A stretch of DNA of 53,126 nt, from contig JAQGID010000046.1 in NCBI GenBank assembly GCA_028291405.1, forward strand, positions 1 through 53,126. Direction: 5' to 3'. Both the position numbers and the translations under genes were made by a program. This document shows, piece by piece, positions 16,927 to 26,164 of the stretch. Numbering within the stretch: position 1 is the first letter of the stretch; each line of letters starts with the position of its first letter. Source of the stretch: Rhodospirillales bacterium (GTDB lineage: Bacteria; Pseudomonadota; Alphaproteobacteria; ATCC43930; CGMCC-115725). The notes beneath the pieces are model-generated. The model did no database searches, was not told the DNA's origin, and was given only the letters and a program-made list of their open reading frames with translations.

Positions 16927-18336
16927 ATGTCCGTCCAAATGCTGCGCAACGATCGGGCCGATCCGTCGGCGGTGGCGCTCGTCGTCGACCGTCTGCGGGC
17001 CCGCTTCGGCGACCGCCTCTCGACCGCAGAGGCGGTGCGGCGCCAGCACGGCAAGGACGAGTCCTATCATCCGCCGGTCCCGCCTGATGCGGTGTTCTTC
17101 GCGCAAACGACCGAGGAGATCGCCGAGATCGTCAAGCTCTGCGCGTCGCACAAAGTGCCGGTCATCCCCTATGCCGCTGGCACCTCGCTCGAGGGCCATG
17201 TCGCGGCGCTGCGCGGCGGCATCTCGATCGACGTCAACCAGATGAACCGCATCCTGCGCGTCTCGGTCGCCGATCTCGACGTCACCGTCGAACCGGGCGT
17301 GACCCGCAGGCAGCTCAACGAGCATCTCCGCGATACCGGGCTCTTCTTTCCGATCGACCCCGGCGCCAATGCCTCGATCGGCGGCATGACGGCTACGCGC
17401 GCCTCGGGAACCAATGCGGTCCGCTATGGGACGATGCGCGAGAACGTGCTGGCCGTGTCCGTGGTTCTCGCCGACGGCCGCGTCATCCGGACGTCGCGGC
17501 GCGCCCGGAAATCAGCGGCAGGTTACGATCTGACGCGGCTTTTCGTCGGCTCGGAGGGGACGCTCGGCGTCATCACCGAGGTGACGCTGCGCCTCTACGG
17601 CATCCCGCAGGCGATCTCCTCGGCAATGTGCTCCTTCCCCAGCGTCGATGCCGCCGTCGACACCGTCATCCTGACGATCCAGAGCGGCATTCCGGTCGCC
17701 CGCATCGAACTCGCCGATCAGCTCCAGATGCAGGCAATCAACAACCATTCCAAGCTCGGCCTGCCGGTCGCGCCGACCCTCTGGCTCGAGTTCCACGGTA
17801 CCGACGCCGGCGTCGCCGAGCAGGCCGAGATGGTGCAGGCGATCGCCGCCGAGCACGGCGGCAACGACTTCCAATGGACGACGCGACCCGAGGACCGCTC
17901 GAAATTATGGCAGGCGCGCCACGATGCCGCCTATGCCAACAAGACCCTGGCGCCGAACAAGGATCTGTGGGCGACCGACGTCTGCGTCCCGATCTCGCGC
18001 CTCGCCGAATGCATCCACGAGACCCAGCGAGACCTCCAGGGTTCGCGCATCCTGGCGCCGCTCGTCGGCCATGTCGGCGACGGCAATTTCCACCTGACGC
18101 TGCTGCTCGACCCGAGCGATCCCGAAGACGTCGCCGAGGCCAACCGGATCAACACGAACCTCGTCGCCCGTGCCCAGGCGATGGACGGTACCTGCACCGG
18201 CGAGCACGGCGTCGGCTACGGCAAGATCGATTATCTCGAAGCCGAGCACGGCGAGGCGCTCGATGTGATGCGGACGATCAAGCGGGCGCTCGATCCCGAC
18301 AACATCATGAATCCAGGTAAGATCGTTCGCGTGTGA
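16927..18336 (+). CDS. FAD-linked oxidase, D-lactate dehydrogenase (cytochrome) / glycolate oxidase GlcD-like
   Basis: Flavoprotein of about 469 residues oxidising a 2-hydroxyacid, most likely D-lactate, with electrons passed to cytochrome c or quinone. The N-terminal PCMH-type FAD-binding domain shows VIPYAAGTSLEGH near residue 79 and IDVNQMNRILRV. The C-terminal FAD-oxidase domain shows GHVGDGNFH near 381 and CTGEHGVGYGK near 423, both diagnostic. The start MSVQMLRN was chosen because the frame upstream runs through the control region with the GntR-type palindrome. No glcE/glcF partners are adjacent, which favours the single-subunit D-lactate dehydrogenase form. Its stop is close to the convergent peroxiredoxin gene. 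Confidence 0.9.
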   Translation: MSVQMLRNDRADPSAVALVVDRLRARFGDRLSTAEAVRRQHGKDESYHPPVPPDAVFFAQTTEEIAEIVKLCASHKVPVIPYAAGTSLEGHVAALRGGISIDVNQMNRILRVSVADLDVTVEPGVTRRQLNEHLRDTGLFFPIDPGANASIGGMTATRASGTNAVRYGTMRENVLAVSVVLADGRVIRTSRRARKSAAGYDLTRLFVGSEGTLGVITEVTLRLYGIPQAISSAMCSFPSVDAAVDTVILTIQSGIPVARIELADQLQMQAINNHSKLGLPVAPTLWLEFHGTDAGVAEQAEMVQAIAAEHGGNDFQWTTRPEDRSKLWQARHDAAYANKTLAPNKDLWATDVCVPISRLAECIHETQRDLQGSRILAPLVGHVGDGNFHLTLLLDPSDPEDVAEANRINTNLVARAQAMDGTCTGEHGVGYGKIDYLEAEHGEALDVMRTIKRALDPDNIMNPGKIVRV

Positions 18337-18355
18337 GGCCCGGGCGATGCGACGG

Positions 18356-18910
18356 TCAGGCGGCGTCATTCGTGCGCTGCGCCTCCCGGAGGTACGCGAT
18401 CAGATGATCGGGATCGGTGACGGTGTAAGGATCGTCGTCCTCGCCCGCATCGTTGATGCCGGGTTCCTCGAACCATTTCTCGACCGCTCCGTCGTCGACG
18501 ACCATCGTGTAACGCCAGCTGCGATAGCCGAAGCCGAGATGCTCCTTGTTGACCAGCATTCCCATGCGCCCGGTGAATTTGCCCGAGCCGTCGGGGATGA
18601 ACCTGACGTTCTTGATCTTAAGGTGCCGCGCCCACTGGTAGACGACGAAGGCGTCGTTGACCGATATGCAATAGACCTCGTCGATGCCGAGCCGGCGAAT
18701 CTCGGGATAGATCGCGTCGAAGGCCGGGCATTGGCGATTGGAGCAGGTCGGGGTGAACGCGCCCGGCAGCGAGAACACGACGACGCGGCGTCCCTGGAAG
18801 ATCTCCTCGCTGCGGACGTCCTGCCATCGGAACGGGTTCTCGCCTCCGATGCTCTCGTCGCGGACACGCGTTTTGAAGACAATACCGTATGGCACTTTGC
18901 GGATTTCCAT
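18356..18910 (-). CDS. peroxiredoxin, Prx5-like
   Basis: Thiol peroxidase of 184 residues reducing hydrogen peroxide or organic peroxides. The family motif VVVFSLPGAFTPTCSNRQCP contains the peroxidatic Cys56 and a second cysteine, Cys61. The partner strand VYCISVNDAFVVYQWARHL and IPDGSGKFTGRMGMLV fit the Prx5 subgroup. The start MEIRKVPYGIVF lies 8 bases behind GGAG; the frame extends 30 codons upstream without such a site. The acidic C-terminus (INDAGEDDDPYTVTDPDHLI) is longer than in minimal Prx5 enzymes. There is no fused glutaredoxin domain. It is divergent from the SDR gene, with about 200 bases of shared upstream DNA holding no other gene. Confidence 0.92.
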   Translation of the reverse strand: MEIRKVPYGIVFKTRVRDESIGGENPFRWQDVRSEEIFQGRRVVVFSLPGAFTPTCSNRQCPAFDAIYPEIRRLGIDEVYCISVNDAFVVYQWARHLKIKNVRFIPDGSGKFTGRMGMLVNKEHLGFGYRSWRYTMVVDDGAVEKWFEEPGINDAGEDDDPYTVTDPDHLIAYLREAQRTNDAA

Positions 18911-19118
18911 CAGCAATTCTCCGATCGATGTGTGGGAAAGAGGCGCTTCGCGCTCCGATAGCTTTTCAACGAGGAGCGGATGGCGCCGTTCCGCTCCCAA
19001 TCGCGACGACTTCGACCGGACGAATCGTCGCCGTGACGTTGAAATTAATCGGCGCCATGATGTTGCCAGAACTCGATCGTGGCCTCGGTGTTTCTAAAAA
19101 AAGAGCGTGAGGGACATC

Positions 19119-19898
19119 ATGACGGCAAAGCTGAACGGCAAGATTGCCATCATCACGGGTTCGGATTCCGGCATCGGCCAGGCGATCGCGGAGGAGTTCG
19201 CCAAGGAAGGCGCCGACGTCATGGTCGTCTACCTGGAAGACCGGGGCGGCGCCGAGGAGACGCGCCAGCGCGTCGAGGCGGCAGGCCGGCGCGCGATCGT
19301 CAGCCATACGGACGTGCGGAAAGAGCCGAGCGTTGCCAAGCTCTTCGAAGAAACGGAGACCAAGCTGGGAACGCCCTACATCTTGGTCAACAACGCAGGC
19401 GTCGGTGGCCCCGGCGTCGAGGTTGCCGAAACCACCACCGAGGAATGGGAGGATATTCTTCGGACCGATCTCTACGGTCCCTTCTTCTGCTGCCGCCGTT
19501 TCGTCGCCCAGCGGCGGGACGCCGGCGGCAAAGGGAAGATAATCAACATCAGCTCGGTCCATGAGGAGATCCCCAGTCCCGGCAATGCTGCCTATGGCGC
19601 CGCCAAGGGCGGCTTGCGCAATCTCACCCGCAGCCTGGCCCTTGAGCTCGCGCCGCACCGCATCAACGTCGTGAACATCGCCCCGGGCCTGGTGCGGACG
19701 CCGCTGACGCAGCAGCGCATCGATGATCAGCAGGCGCGGCAGGAGGCATTCCTGCATATTCCGTTGCGGCGCGCGGCGGAGCCTTGGGAGATTGGGCGCC
19801 TGGCGGCCTATCTCGCGTCGGAGGACGCCGACTACATCACCGGCCAGACCTTCACCATCGATGGTGGGCTGGAGATGAACTGGGGGCAGGGCGCCTGA
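19119..19898 (+). CDS. SDR family oxidoreductase (glucose 1-dehydrogenase-like)
   Basis: Short-chain dehydrogenase of 259 residues, NAD(P)-dependent and cytoplasmic. The cofactor motif is TGSDSGIGQ near residue 14, then NNAGVGG, and the catalytic Tyr159-x-x-x-Lys163 (AAYGAAKGG) with a preceding serine in INISSVHEEIP. The C-terminal YITGQTFTIDGGLEMNWGQG is typical of glucose/ribitol dehydrogenase-type SDRs. The start was taken at the ATG behind GAGGG; a GTG four codons upstream is less likely. It stands alone, four bases from the convergent hypothetical gene. The substrate is unknown. Confidence 0.9.
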   Translation: MTAKLNGKIAIITGSDSGIGQAIAEEFAKEGADVMVVYLEDRGGAEETRQRVEAAGRRAIVSHTDVRKEPSVAKLFEETETKLGTPYILVNNAGVGGPGVEVAETTTEEWEDILRTDLYGPFFCCRRFVAQRRDAGGKGKIINISSVHEEIPSPGNAAYGAAKGGLRNLTRSLALELAPHRINVVNIAPGLVRTPLTQQRIDDQQARQEAFLHIPLRRAAEPWEIGRLAAYLASEDADYITGQTFTIDGGLEMNWGQGA

Positions 19899-19902
19899 CG
19901 CT

Positions 19903-20463
19903 CTAGCCGGCCGCTTCGCCTTCCTTTGCGGCGGCCGCGAGATCTGCGTCCGACAAGACTGGGACATCCGGGTCCGCGGCGCTCCGATCGCCGGGGGCAA
20001 AGTGCAACCGTTCCATGTAGGGCGTCGGCTTCTTGCGCCGGTAGTCCAGGAACTCCTTCGCATAATACGCTCGCGCCTGCTCGACGTCCTTCGCACCGAT
20101 GACGATGTCGTGCATCAGGTTGAGGGCGAGAAAATTTGCCTGCTCGTCATGACAGCGCGCCGATACCTCGCCGGCGGTTCGCTCAACAACCACGCTGCCG
20201 TCAAAAGCGACAAGCGGCGTGACCTTCTCCACCGGTACCCGATAGTCGATGACGGATTCGACGGCGTCGATGTGAGGTGCCGGGAAATTATGCTGGTAAA
20301 AGGCCTTGGAGGCGACGATCCGCTTCCACGGCCCCGGCTTGTACCAGATCAGCTCGCTTTCGCTGACCTCGTCCGGTTCGCCATACCGGTCGATGACCAG
20401 CCGGGCCGGCTCGCGCGACTCCTCGGGCCAATCCGCCATGCGCTGAGATCCCTTTCCGGTCAT
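19903..20463 (-). CDS. conserved hypothetical protein (about 186 aa)
   Basis: Soluble protein whose sequence is strongly patterned and without signal or membrane segments. Recognisable blocks are ARLVIDRYGEPDEVSES, WYKPGPWKRIVASKAFYQHN, AGEVSARCHDEQANFLALNL and a basic end YRRKKPTPYMERLHF. I recall the same blocks in unannotated alphaproteobacterial proteins, so it is probably a conserved family of unknown function. Two starts are possible: the ATG used here, behind GGAG, and one eight codons later (MADWPEESRE) behind AAGGGA. It is divergent from the class I fumarase with about 190 bases between; nothing else is seen there. Confidence 0.8.
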   Translation of the reverse strand: MTGKGSQRMADWPEESREPARLVIDRYGEPDEVSESELIWYKPGPWKRIVASKAFYQHNFPAPHIDAVESVIDYRVPVEKVTPLVAFDGSVVVERTAGEVSARCHDEQANFLALNLMHDIVIGAKDVEQARAYYAKEFLDYRRKKPTPYMERLHFAPGDRSAADPDVPVLSDADLAAAAKEGEAAG

Positions 20464-20650
20464 AGAGGAATTCTCCGTAAGAGGCGAGAGCCGGACTCGA
20501 TTGCAATGGATCGAGGCTCGCGGCCGATCGACCTTCGTTTTTTTCCAACGAGCTGCCATGGCCATGGTTCCCGACGCGAGGACCGATCGCCGCTCCGCCT
20601 TGACGCCGTCGCGCGAAAGTTGTTTCTGCCGCGCCGAGGAGACTTGACCC

Positions 20651-22264
<1,614 letters not shown>

Positions 22265-22283
22265 CGGAAGGAGGTGTGCCGAC

Positions 22284-22667
22284 ATGGCCCCCCGCACCCC
22301 CGATTCGTCCGAGATCGCGCATATCGTCGACTTGCTGCGTCCCTGGGCGGCGGTTGCGGCGCGGCGGATGTTCGGCGGGATCGGGCTGTTCCGCGACGGC
22401 GTGATGTTCGGCCTGATCCTCCGGGAGACGCTCCATTTCAAGACCGACGAGGTCAACCGTGGCGACTACGAGGCGGCCGGAATGGCGCCGTTCTCCTATG
22501 CGCGAAACGGCCGTCCCGCGGTCGTGACGTCCTATCACGCGGTGCCGCTCGATCTCCTCGACGACGGCGACGAGTTGCTGGTCTGGGCAGGGCGCGCCTA
22601 TGATGCCGCGTTGCGCGGCCGCAAGCCTGCCCCGCGGCGCCGTCGCGAAGCCGGCGAGCAATCGTGA
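22284..22667 (+). CDS. TfoX/Sxy N-terminal domain protein
   Basis: Small protein of 127 residues matching the N-terminal domain of TfoX/Sxy competence regulators: VAARRMFGGIGLFRDGVMFG, then FKTDEVNRGDYEAAGMAPFS and VPLDLLDDGDELLVW. Only this single domain is present; the C-terminal helix-hairpin-helix part of the enterobacterial protein is absent, as is usual for alphaproteobacterial versions. It starts behind GGAGG 19 bases after fumA, so the two are probably co-transcribed. A function in competence is not established for single-domain forms. The basic C-terminus (RGRKPAPRRRREAGE) may bind nucleic acid. Confidence 0.88.
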   Translation: MAPRTPDSSEIAHIVDLLRPWAAVAARRMFGGIGLFRDGVMFGLILRETLHFKTDEVNRGDYEAAGMAPFSYARNGRPAVVTSYHAVPLDLLDDGDELLVWAGRAYDAALRGRKPAPRRRREAGEQS

Positions 22668-22699
22668 GCAAGGACCTTGCCCCCTTTCGTGAATGACTG

Positions 22700-23236
22700 A
22701 TGTTTGACCCTTCTGGCGGCGATCTCGCGGCGCTGATCCGGGGCGAGAAGGGAGCGTGGAACGGTTTCGTCCGCCGCTACGCCGGGCTCATCGTCGCGGC
22801 GGTGCGCGGCGTCACGCAGGACGGCGGCGATGTCGAGGATCTCGTCCAGGAAGTCTTCGTCCGCCTGTGCAAGGACGGCTACCGGCTGCTCAAGACCTAC
22901 GATCCGGCGCGCGCCGGCCTGACGACCTGGCTGACCATCGTGGCGCGCAGCACGGCCCGCGACGCGCAGCGCCGCCGCCGAATCCAAGGGGTGCCGATGG
23001 ATTCGGTGCCCGAGGCGGCCCTCGCGGTCGCCGCGGTCGAACCCATCGAGCATCTCAAGTATCCGGCCGATTTGCTGTCGCCGCGGCAGCGCGAGATCCT
23101 GACCATGCTTTACGACCAGGAGATGGACGTCGCGGAGATCGCGGCGGCGCTGAAGATCGACGCGCAGACCGTGCGCAGCATGCATCACAAGGCGCTGCAG
23201 CGGCTGCGCGCGCATTTCGGGCCGGTCCAGCCTTAG
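22700..23236 (+). CDS. ECF-type RNA polymerase sigma factor
   Basis: Alternative sigma factor of 178 residues. Region 2 is seen in DVEDLVQEVFVRLCKDGYRL and the helix TYDPARAGLTTWLTIVARST; region 4 is SPRQREILTMLYDQEMDVAE and ALKIDAQTVRSMHHKAL. Regions 1 and 3 are absent, as expected for the extracytoplasmic-function group. It is followed by a putative membrane anti-sigma factor and a periplasmic sensor in the same direction. The set therefore resembles CnrH/CnrY/CnrX-type signalling. The inducing signal is not known. The gene follows the TfoX-like gene by 32 bases. Confidence 0.9.
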   Translation: MFDPSGGDLAALIRGEKGAWNGFVRRYAGLIVAAVRGVTQDGGDVEDLVQEVFVRLCKDGYRLLKTYDPARAGLTTWLTIVARSTARDAQRRRRIQGVPMDSVPEAALAVAAVEPIEHLKYPADLLSPRQREILTMLYDQEMDVAEIAAALKIDAQTVRSMHHKALQRLRAHFGPVQP

Positions 23237-23310
23237 CGGCGGTTCGCCACTGGGTCGGCGGGGATGTTTTCGCGATTACGGCGAAAGAATGATAAGAAGG
23301 AGCGAAGACG

Positions 23311-23856
23311 ATGACGGGAATCTCGGAAGGCATGGCTGACGCCCAGGCGCTGTGGCGCATGTGGAAGGCGGCGGAGAGCGGTGCCGACGGCGGCCGTGCC
23401 GCAACGGCCTTGCCCGATGGGCTGACGTTGGCCGCCTTTGCCGAGGGCAGGCTCGCCGGCGCCGAACATGCGGCGGTTGCAGCCTTCCTTGCCAAGGATG
23501 CCGATCTGGCCGCCGATGTCGCCGCCGCGACGACGCTGGCGCCGGTCGAAGACACGGATCCGGATTTGGCGAGGGTCATCGCTCGGGCCGAGGCGCTGGT
23601 CGCCGCGCCAAGCGACGCGATCGTACCGTTTCGCAGGCCGGCCGCCGGCGGCACGAGCTGGCGCCTCGCGGCGCGCTGGGGCAGCCTCGCCGCCAGCCTC
23701 GCGGTGGTCAGCTGGCTGGGCTTCGCACTCGGCAACGATGCCTACGGCAGCCTGACCACGCTCGAGCTGCGCGCCGTCGCCCCAGCCGGCGCCGCCGATG
23801 AGCTGCTCGACCCACCGGCCGGTTTCTTCGAGCCCGGCGAGGCGAGCGGCACGTGA
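23311..23856 (+). CDS. putative membrane anti-sigma factor
   Basis: Protein of 181 residues with a cytoplasmic N-terminal half, one probable membrane helix (LAASLAVVSWLGFALG near residues 128-143) and a short outside tail. The N-terminal block TLAAFAEGRLAGAEHAAVAA resembles the anti-sigma/zinc-finger-like segment that holds an ECF sigma factor, although the zinc-binding HxxxCxxC pattern is absent. Position between the sigma gene and the sensor gene, with the sensor start overlapping this stop, supports the assignment. The start follows AAGGAG. The role is inferred mainly from context and topology. Confidence 0.7.
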   Translation: MTGISEGMADAQALWRMWKAAESGADGGRAATALPDGLTLAAFAEGRLAGAEHAAVAAFLAKDADLAADVAAATTLAPVEDTDPDLARVIARAEALVAAPSDAIVPFRRPAAGGTSWRLAARWGSLAASLAVVSWLGFALGNDAYGSLTTLELRAVAPAGAADELLDPPAGFFEPGEASGT

Positions 23857-24362
23857 CGGAGGCCATCGCCGCGGCGCCGCGGCCCCGCCGATGGCGCTCG
23901 CGACTGCCGTTGATCTTGCTGGCGCTGTCGCTCGCGCTCAACTTCTTCTTCATCGGCGGCGCCTTCTGGCTGAAATCCCAGGCGCTGCGTGCGCAAATGA
24001 CGCCGCCCGAGCGGGCGCGGCTGGTCGCCCGTCAGCTCTCGCTCGACGACAATCAGCGCGCCGCCTTCGACGAGTTCATCAAGACCGCCCGGCAGCGCAC
24101 GAGAGAGCTGCGCGAAGCCAATAAGCCGCTCATCGAGCAGGCGTGGGGCGAACTGGCGAAAGCGAACCCCGACGAGGCGCTGCTCGATCGGCTCGCCGGG
24201 GCATCGGCCGACAACCGGCGTCGTTACCAGGTCGATCTCGCGCATGCGCTGCGCGGTTTCCTCGCGACACTTTCGGACGAGCAGCGCCGTACCTTCGTCG
24301 ACCTTCTGCGCCAGCGCCAGAACCGCAACATGCCGCCCTTCATGCGCCAGCTCGTTGAATAG
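23853..24362 (+). CDS. periplasmic heavy-metal-sensor-like protein (CnrX/ZraP/CpxP type)
   Basis: Membrane-anchored periplasmic protein of 169 residues. One N-terminal helix ([20 protein letters not shown]) is followed by a long helical hairpin rich in Q, R and E, with [20 protein letters not shown] and [17 protein letters not shown], typical of the LTxxQ-like CnrX/ZraP fold. No Cys or His-rich site is evident, so a metal ligand is uncertain. It starts at GTG inside the previous stop (GTGA overlap), implying tight co-expression with the anti-sigma gene. Probable task: sense envelope metal or stress and release the sigma factor. Confidence 0.8.
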   Translation: MTEAIAAAPRPRRWRSRLPLILLALSLALNFFFIGGAFWLKSQALRAQMTPPERARLVARQLSLDDNQRAAFDEFIKTARQRTRELREANKPLIEQAWGELAKANPDEALLDRLAGASADNRRRYQVDLAHALRGFLATLSDEQRRTFVDLLRQRQNRNMPPFMRQLVE

Positions 24363-24463
24363 CGGCGCGGTGGCAGAAACGCGTGGGCGTCCTGCCGTCC
24401 CGCATTGAACCTCTGTCGCCTCGCCACATATCCCGGTATCAGGTGACCAGCGAGAGGGCGGCG

Positions 24464-25873
24464 ATGACCAGTTCCGAGGCGACGCGGATCGAAAGCGACA
24501 CCATGGGCGAGGTCGCGGTGCCCGCCGATCGCTATTGGGGGGCCCAGACGCAGCGCTCGCTGGAGAATTTCCGGATCGGCGGCGAGGTGATGCCGGCGCC
24601 GCTGATCCGCGGCCTCGGGATCGTCAAGCAGGCGGCGGCCGAGGCGAATATGGCCCTCGGCAAACTCGATCCGGGGCTCGGCAAGGCGATCGCCGCCGCC
24701 GCCGCCGAGGTCGCCTCGTTGAAGCTGCTCGAGCATTTCCCGCTGGTGGTCTGGCAGACCGGCTCGGGGACGCAGAGCAACATGAACGCCAACGAGGTGA
24801 TCGCCAACCGCGCGATCGAGCTGCTCGGCGGCGTCATCGGCAGCAAGCGGCCGGTACATCCCAACGACCACGTCAACCTTGGACAATCCTCGAACGATAG
24901 CTTCCCGACGGCGATGCACATCGCGGCGGTCGAGGAAGTCGCCCATCGCCTGCTGCCGGCGCTGCGCCGGCTGCACGAGGCGCTGACGGCGAAAGCCGCG
25001 GAATTCTCGGAGATCGTCAAGATCGGCCGCACGCATCTCCAGGATGCGACGCCGCTGACGCTCGGCCAGGAGTTCGGCGCCTATGCGACCCAGATCCGCC
25101 TCGGGATCGCCCGTGTCGAGACTTGCCTGCCGCGGCTCTATCCGCTGGCCCAGGGGGGCACCGCTGTCGGCACGGGCCTCAATACTTTCGCCGGCTTCGA
25201 TGCCGAGTTTTGTGCCGCGGCGGCGCGCCTGACCGACCAATCCTTCGTGCCGGCTGCCGACAAATTCGAGGCGCTGGCGGCACATGACGCGCTGGTCGAG
25301 CTGTCCGGCGTCCTCAACGTCCTCGCCGTGTCCGCGATGAAAATCGCCAACGACATCAGGCTGATGGCTTCGGGTCCGCGCTGCGGCTTCGGCGAGCTGC
25401 GCCTGCCGGAGAACGAGCCGGGCTCGTCGATCATGCCGGGCAAGGTCAACCCGACCCAGTGCGAAGCGCTGACGATGGTCGCGGCGCAGGTCATGGGCAA
25501 TCACGTCGCGACCACCATCGCCGGCAGCCAGGGTCACCTCGAGCTGAACGTATACAAGCCCGTCATCATCGCGAACGTGCTGCGCTCGATCCGCCTCCTC
25601 GCCGACGCCTTCGCCAGCTTCACCGAGCATTGTGTCGTCGGCATCGTGCCGGATCGGGCGCGCATTGCCGAGCTGCTCGACCGCTCGCTGATGCTGGTGA
25701 CCGCGCTCAGCCCGCATATCGGCTACGACAAGGCGGCGAAGATCGCCAAGCAGGCGCATCGCGACGGGACGACGCTGCATGAGGCGGCGCGTGCGCTCGG
25801 CTTCGTCGCGCCCGCGGACTTCGACCGCTGGGTCCGGCCGGAAGCCATGCTCGGGCCGGAATCCGCCGATTAA
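24464..25873 (+). CDS. fumC: fumarate hydratase class II
   Basis: Oxygen-stable, cluster-free fumarase of 469 residues. The superfamily signature [13 protein letters not shown] is present near residue 325, with the other conserved blocks [14 protein letters not shown] and [18 protein letters not shown]. The N-terminus [21 protein letters not shown] is the classical FumC opening, and the start was set at the ATG behind GAGAGGG. Length is normal. It sits in the conserved alphaproteobacterial neighbourhood with the RHH_4 protein directly after it. The class I fumA gene upstream makes the pair redundant in reaction. Confidence 0.96.
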   Translation: MTSSEATRIESDTMGEVAVPADRYWGAQTQRSLENFRIGGEVMPAPLIRGLGIVKQAAAEANMALGKLDPGLGKAIAAAAAEVASLKLLEHFPLVVWQTGSGTQSNMNANEVIANRAIELLGGVIGSKRPVHPNDHVNLGQSSNDSFPTAMHIAAVEEVAHRLLPALRRLHEALTAKAAEFSEIVKIGRTHLQDATPLTLGQEFGAYATQIRLGIARVETCLPRLYPLAQGGTAVGTGLNTFAGFDAEFCAAAARLTDQSFVPAADKFEALAAHDALVELSGVLNVLAVSAMKIANDIRLMASGPRCGFGELRLPENEPGSSIMPGKVNPTQCEALTMVAAQVMGNHVATTIAGSQGHLELNVYKPVIIANVLRSIRLLADAFASFTEHCVVGIVPDRARIAELLDRSLMLVTALSPHIGYDKAAKIAKQAHRDGTTLHEAARALGFVAPADFDRWVRPEAMLGPESAD

Positions 25874-25906
25874 GGACGAAGCGGCCGCGCCGGCGTTCGA
25901 GAGGTG

Positions 25907-26164
25907 ATGGCAACACAGATCAAGAAACGATCGGTCGTTCTGGCCGGCCACCGTACCAGTATCTCGCTCGAGGCGGAATTCTGGTCTGCGCTGCGCGCCC
26001 TGGCGACGACGCGCGGCGTCTCGGTGAACGGGCTCGTCGCCGAGATCGATGCCGCCCGCGACTCCGCCCAGCCGGGCAACCTCTCCAGCGCGCTGCGCCT
26101 CTTCGTCCTCGATTGCTGCCGCCGCGGCGAGCTGCCGCTGGACGAGGCGTCGGCGGCCGGCTAA
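25907..26164 (+). CDS. ribbon-helix-helix domain protein (RHH_4)
   Basis: Small DNA-binding-type protein of 85 residues. The segment KRSVVLAGHRTSISLEAEF followed by WSALRALATTRGVSVNGLVA is the RHH_4 family pattern, with the basic beta strand and two helices; it ends NLSSALRLFVLDCC. It follows fumC by 33 bases and starts at ATG (a GTG one codon upstream is possible). The last four bases overlap the end of the convergent AsmA gene. Its DNA target is unknown; proximity to fumC and DUF4169 genes is conserved in related genomes. Confidence 0.9.
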   Translation: MATQIKKRSVVLAGHRTSISLEAEFWSALRALATTRGVSVNGLVAEIDAARDSAQPGNLSSALRLFVLDCCRRGELPLDEASAAG

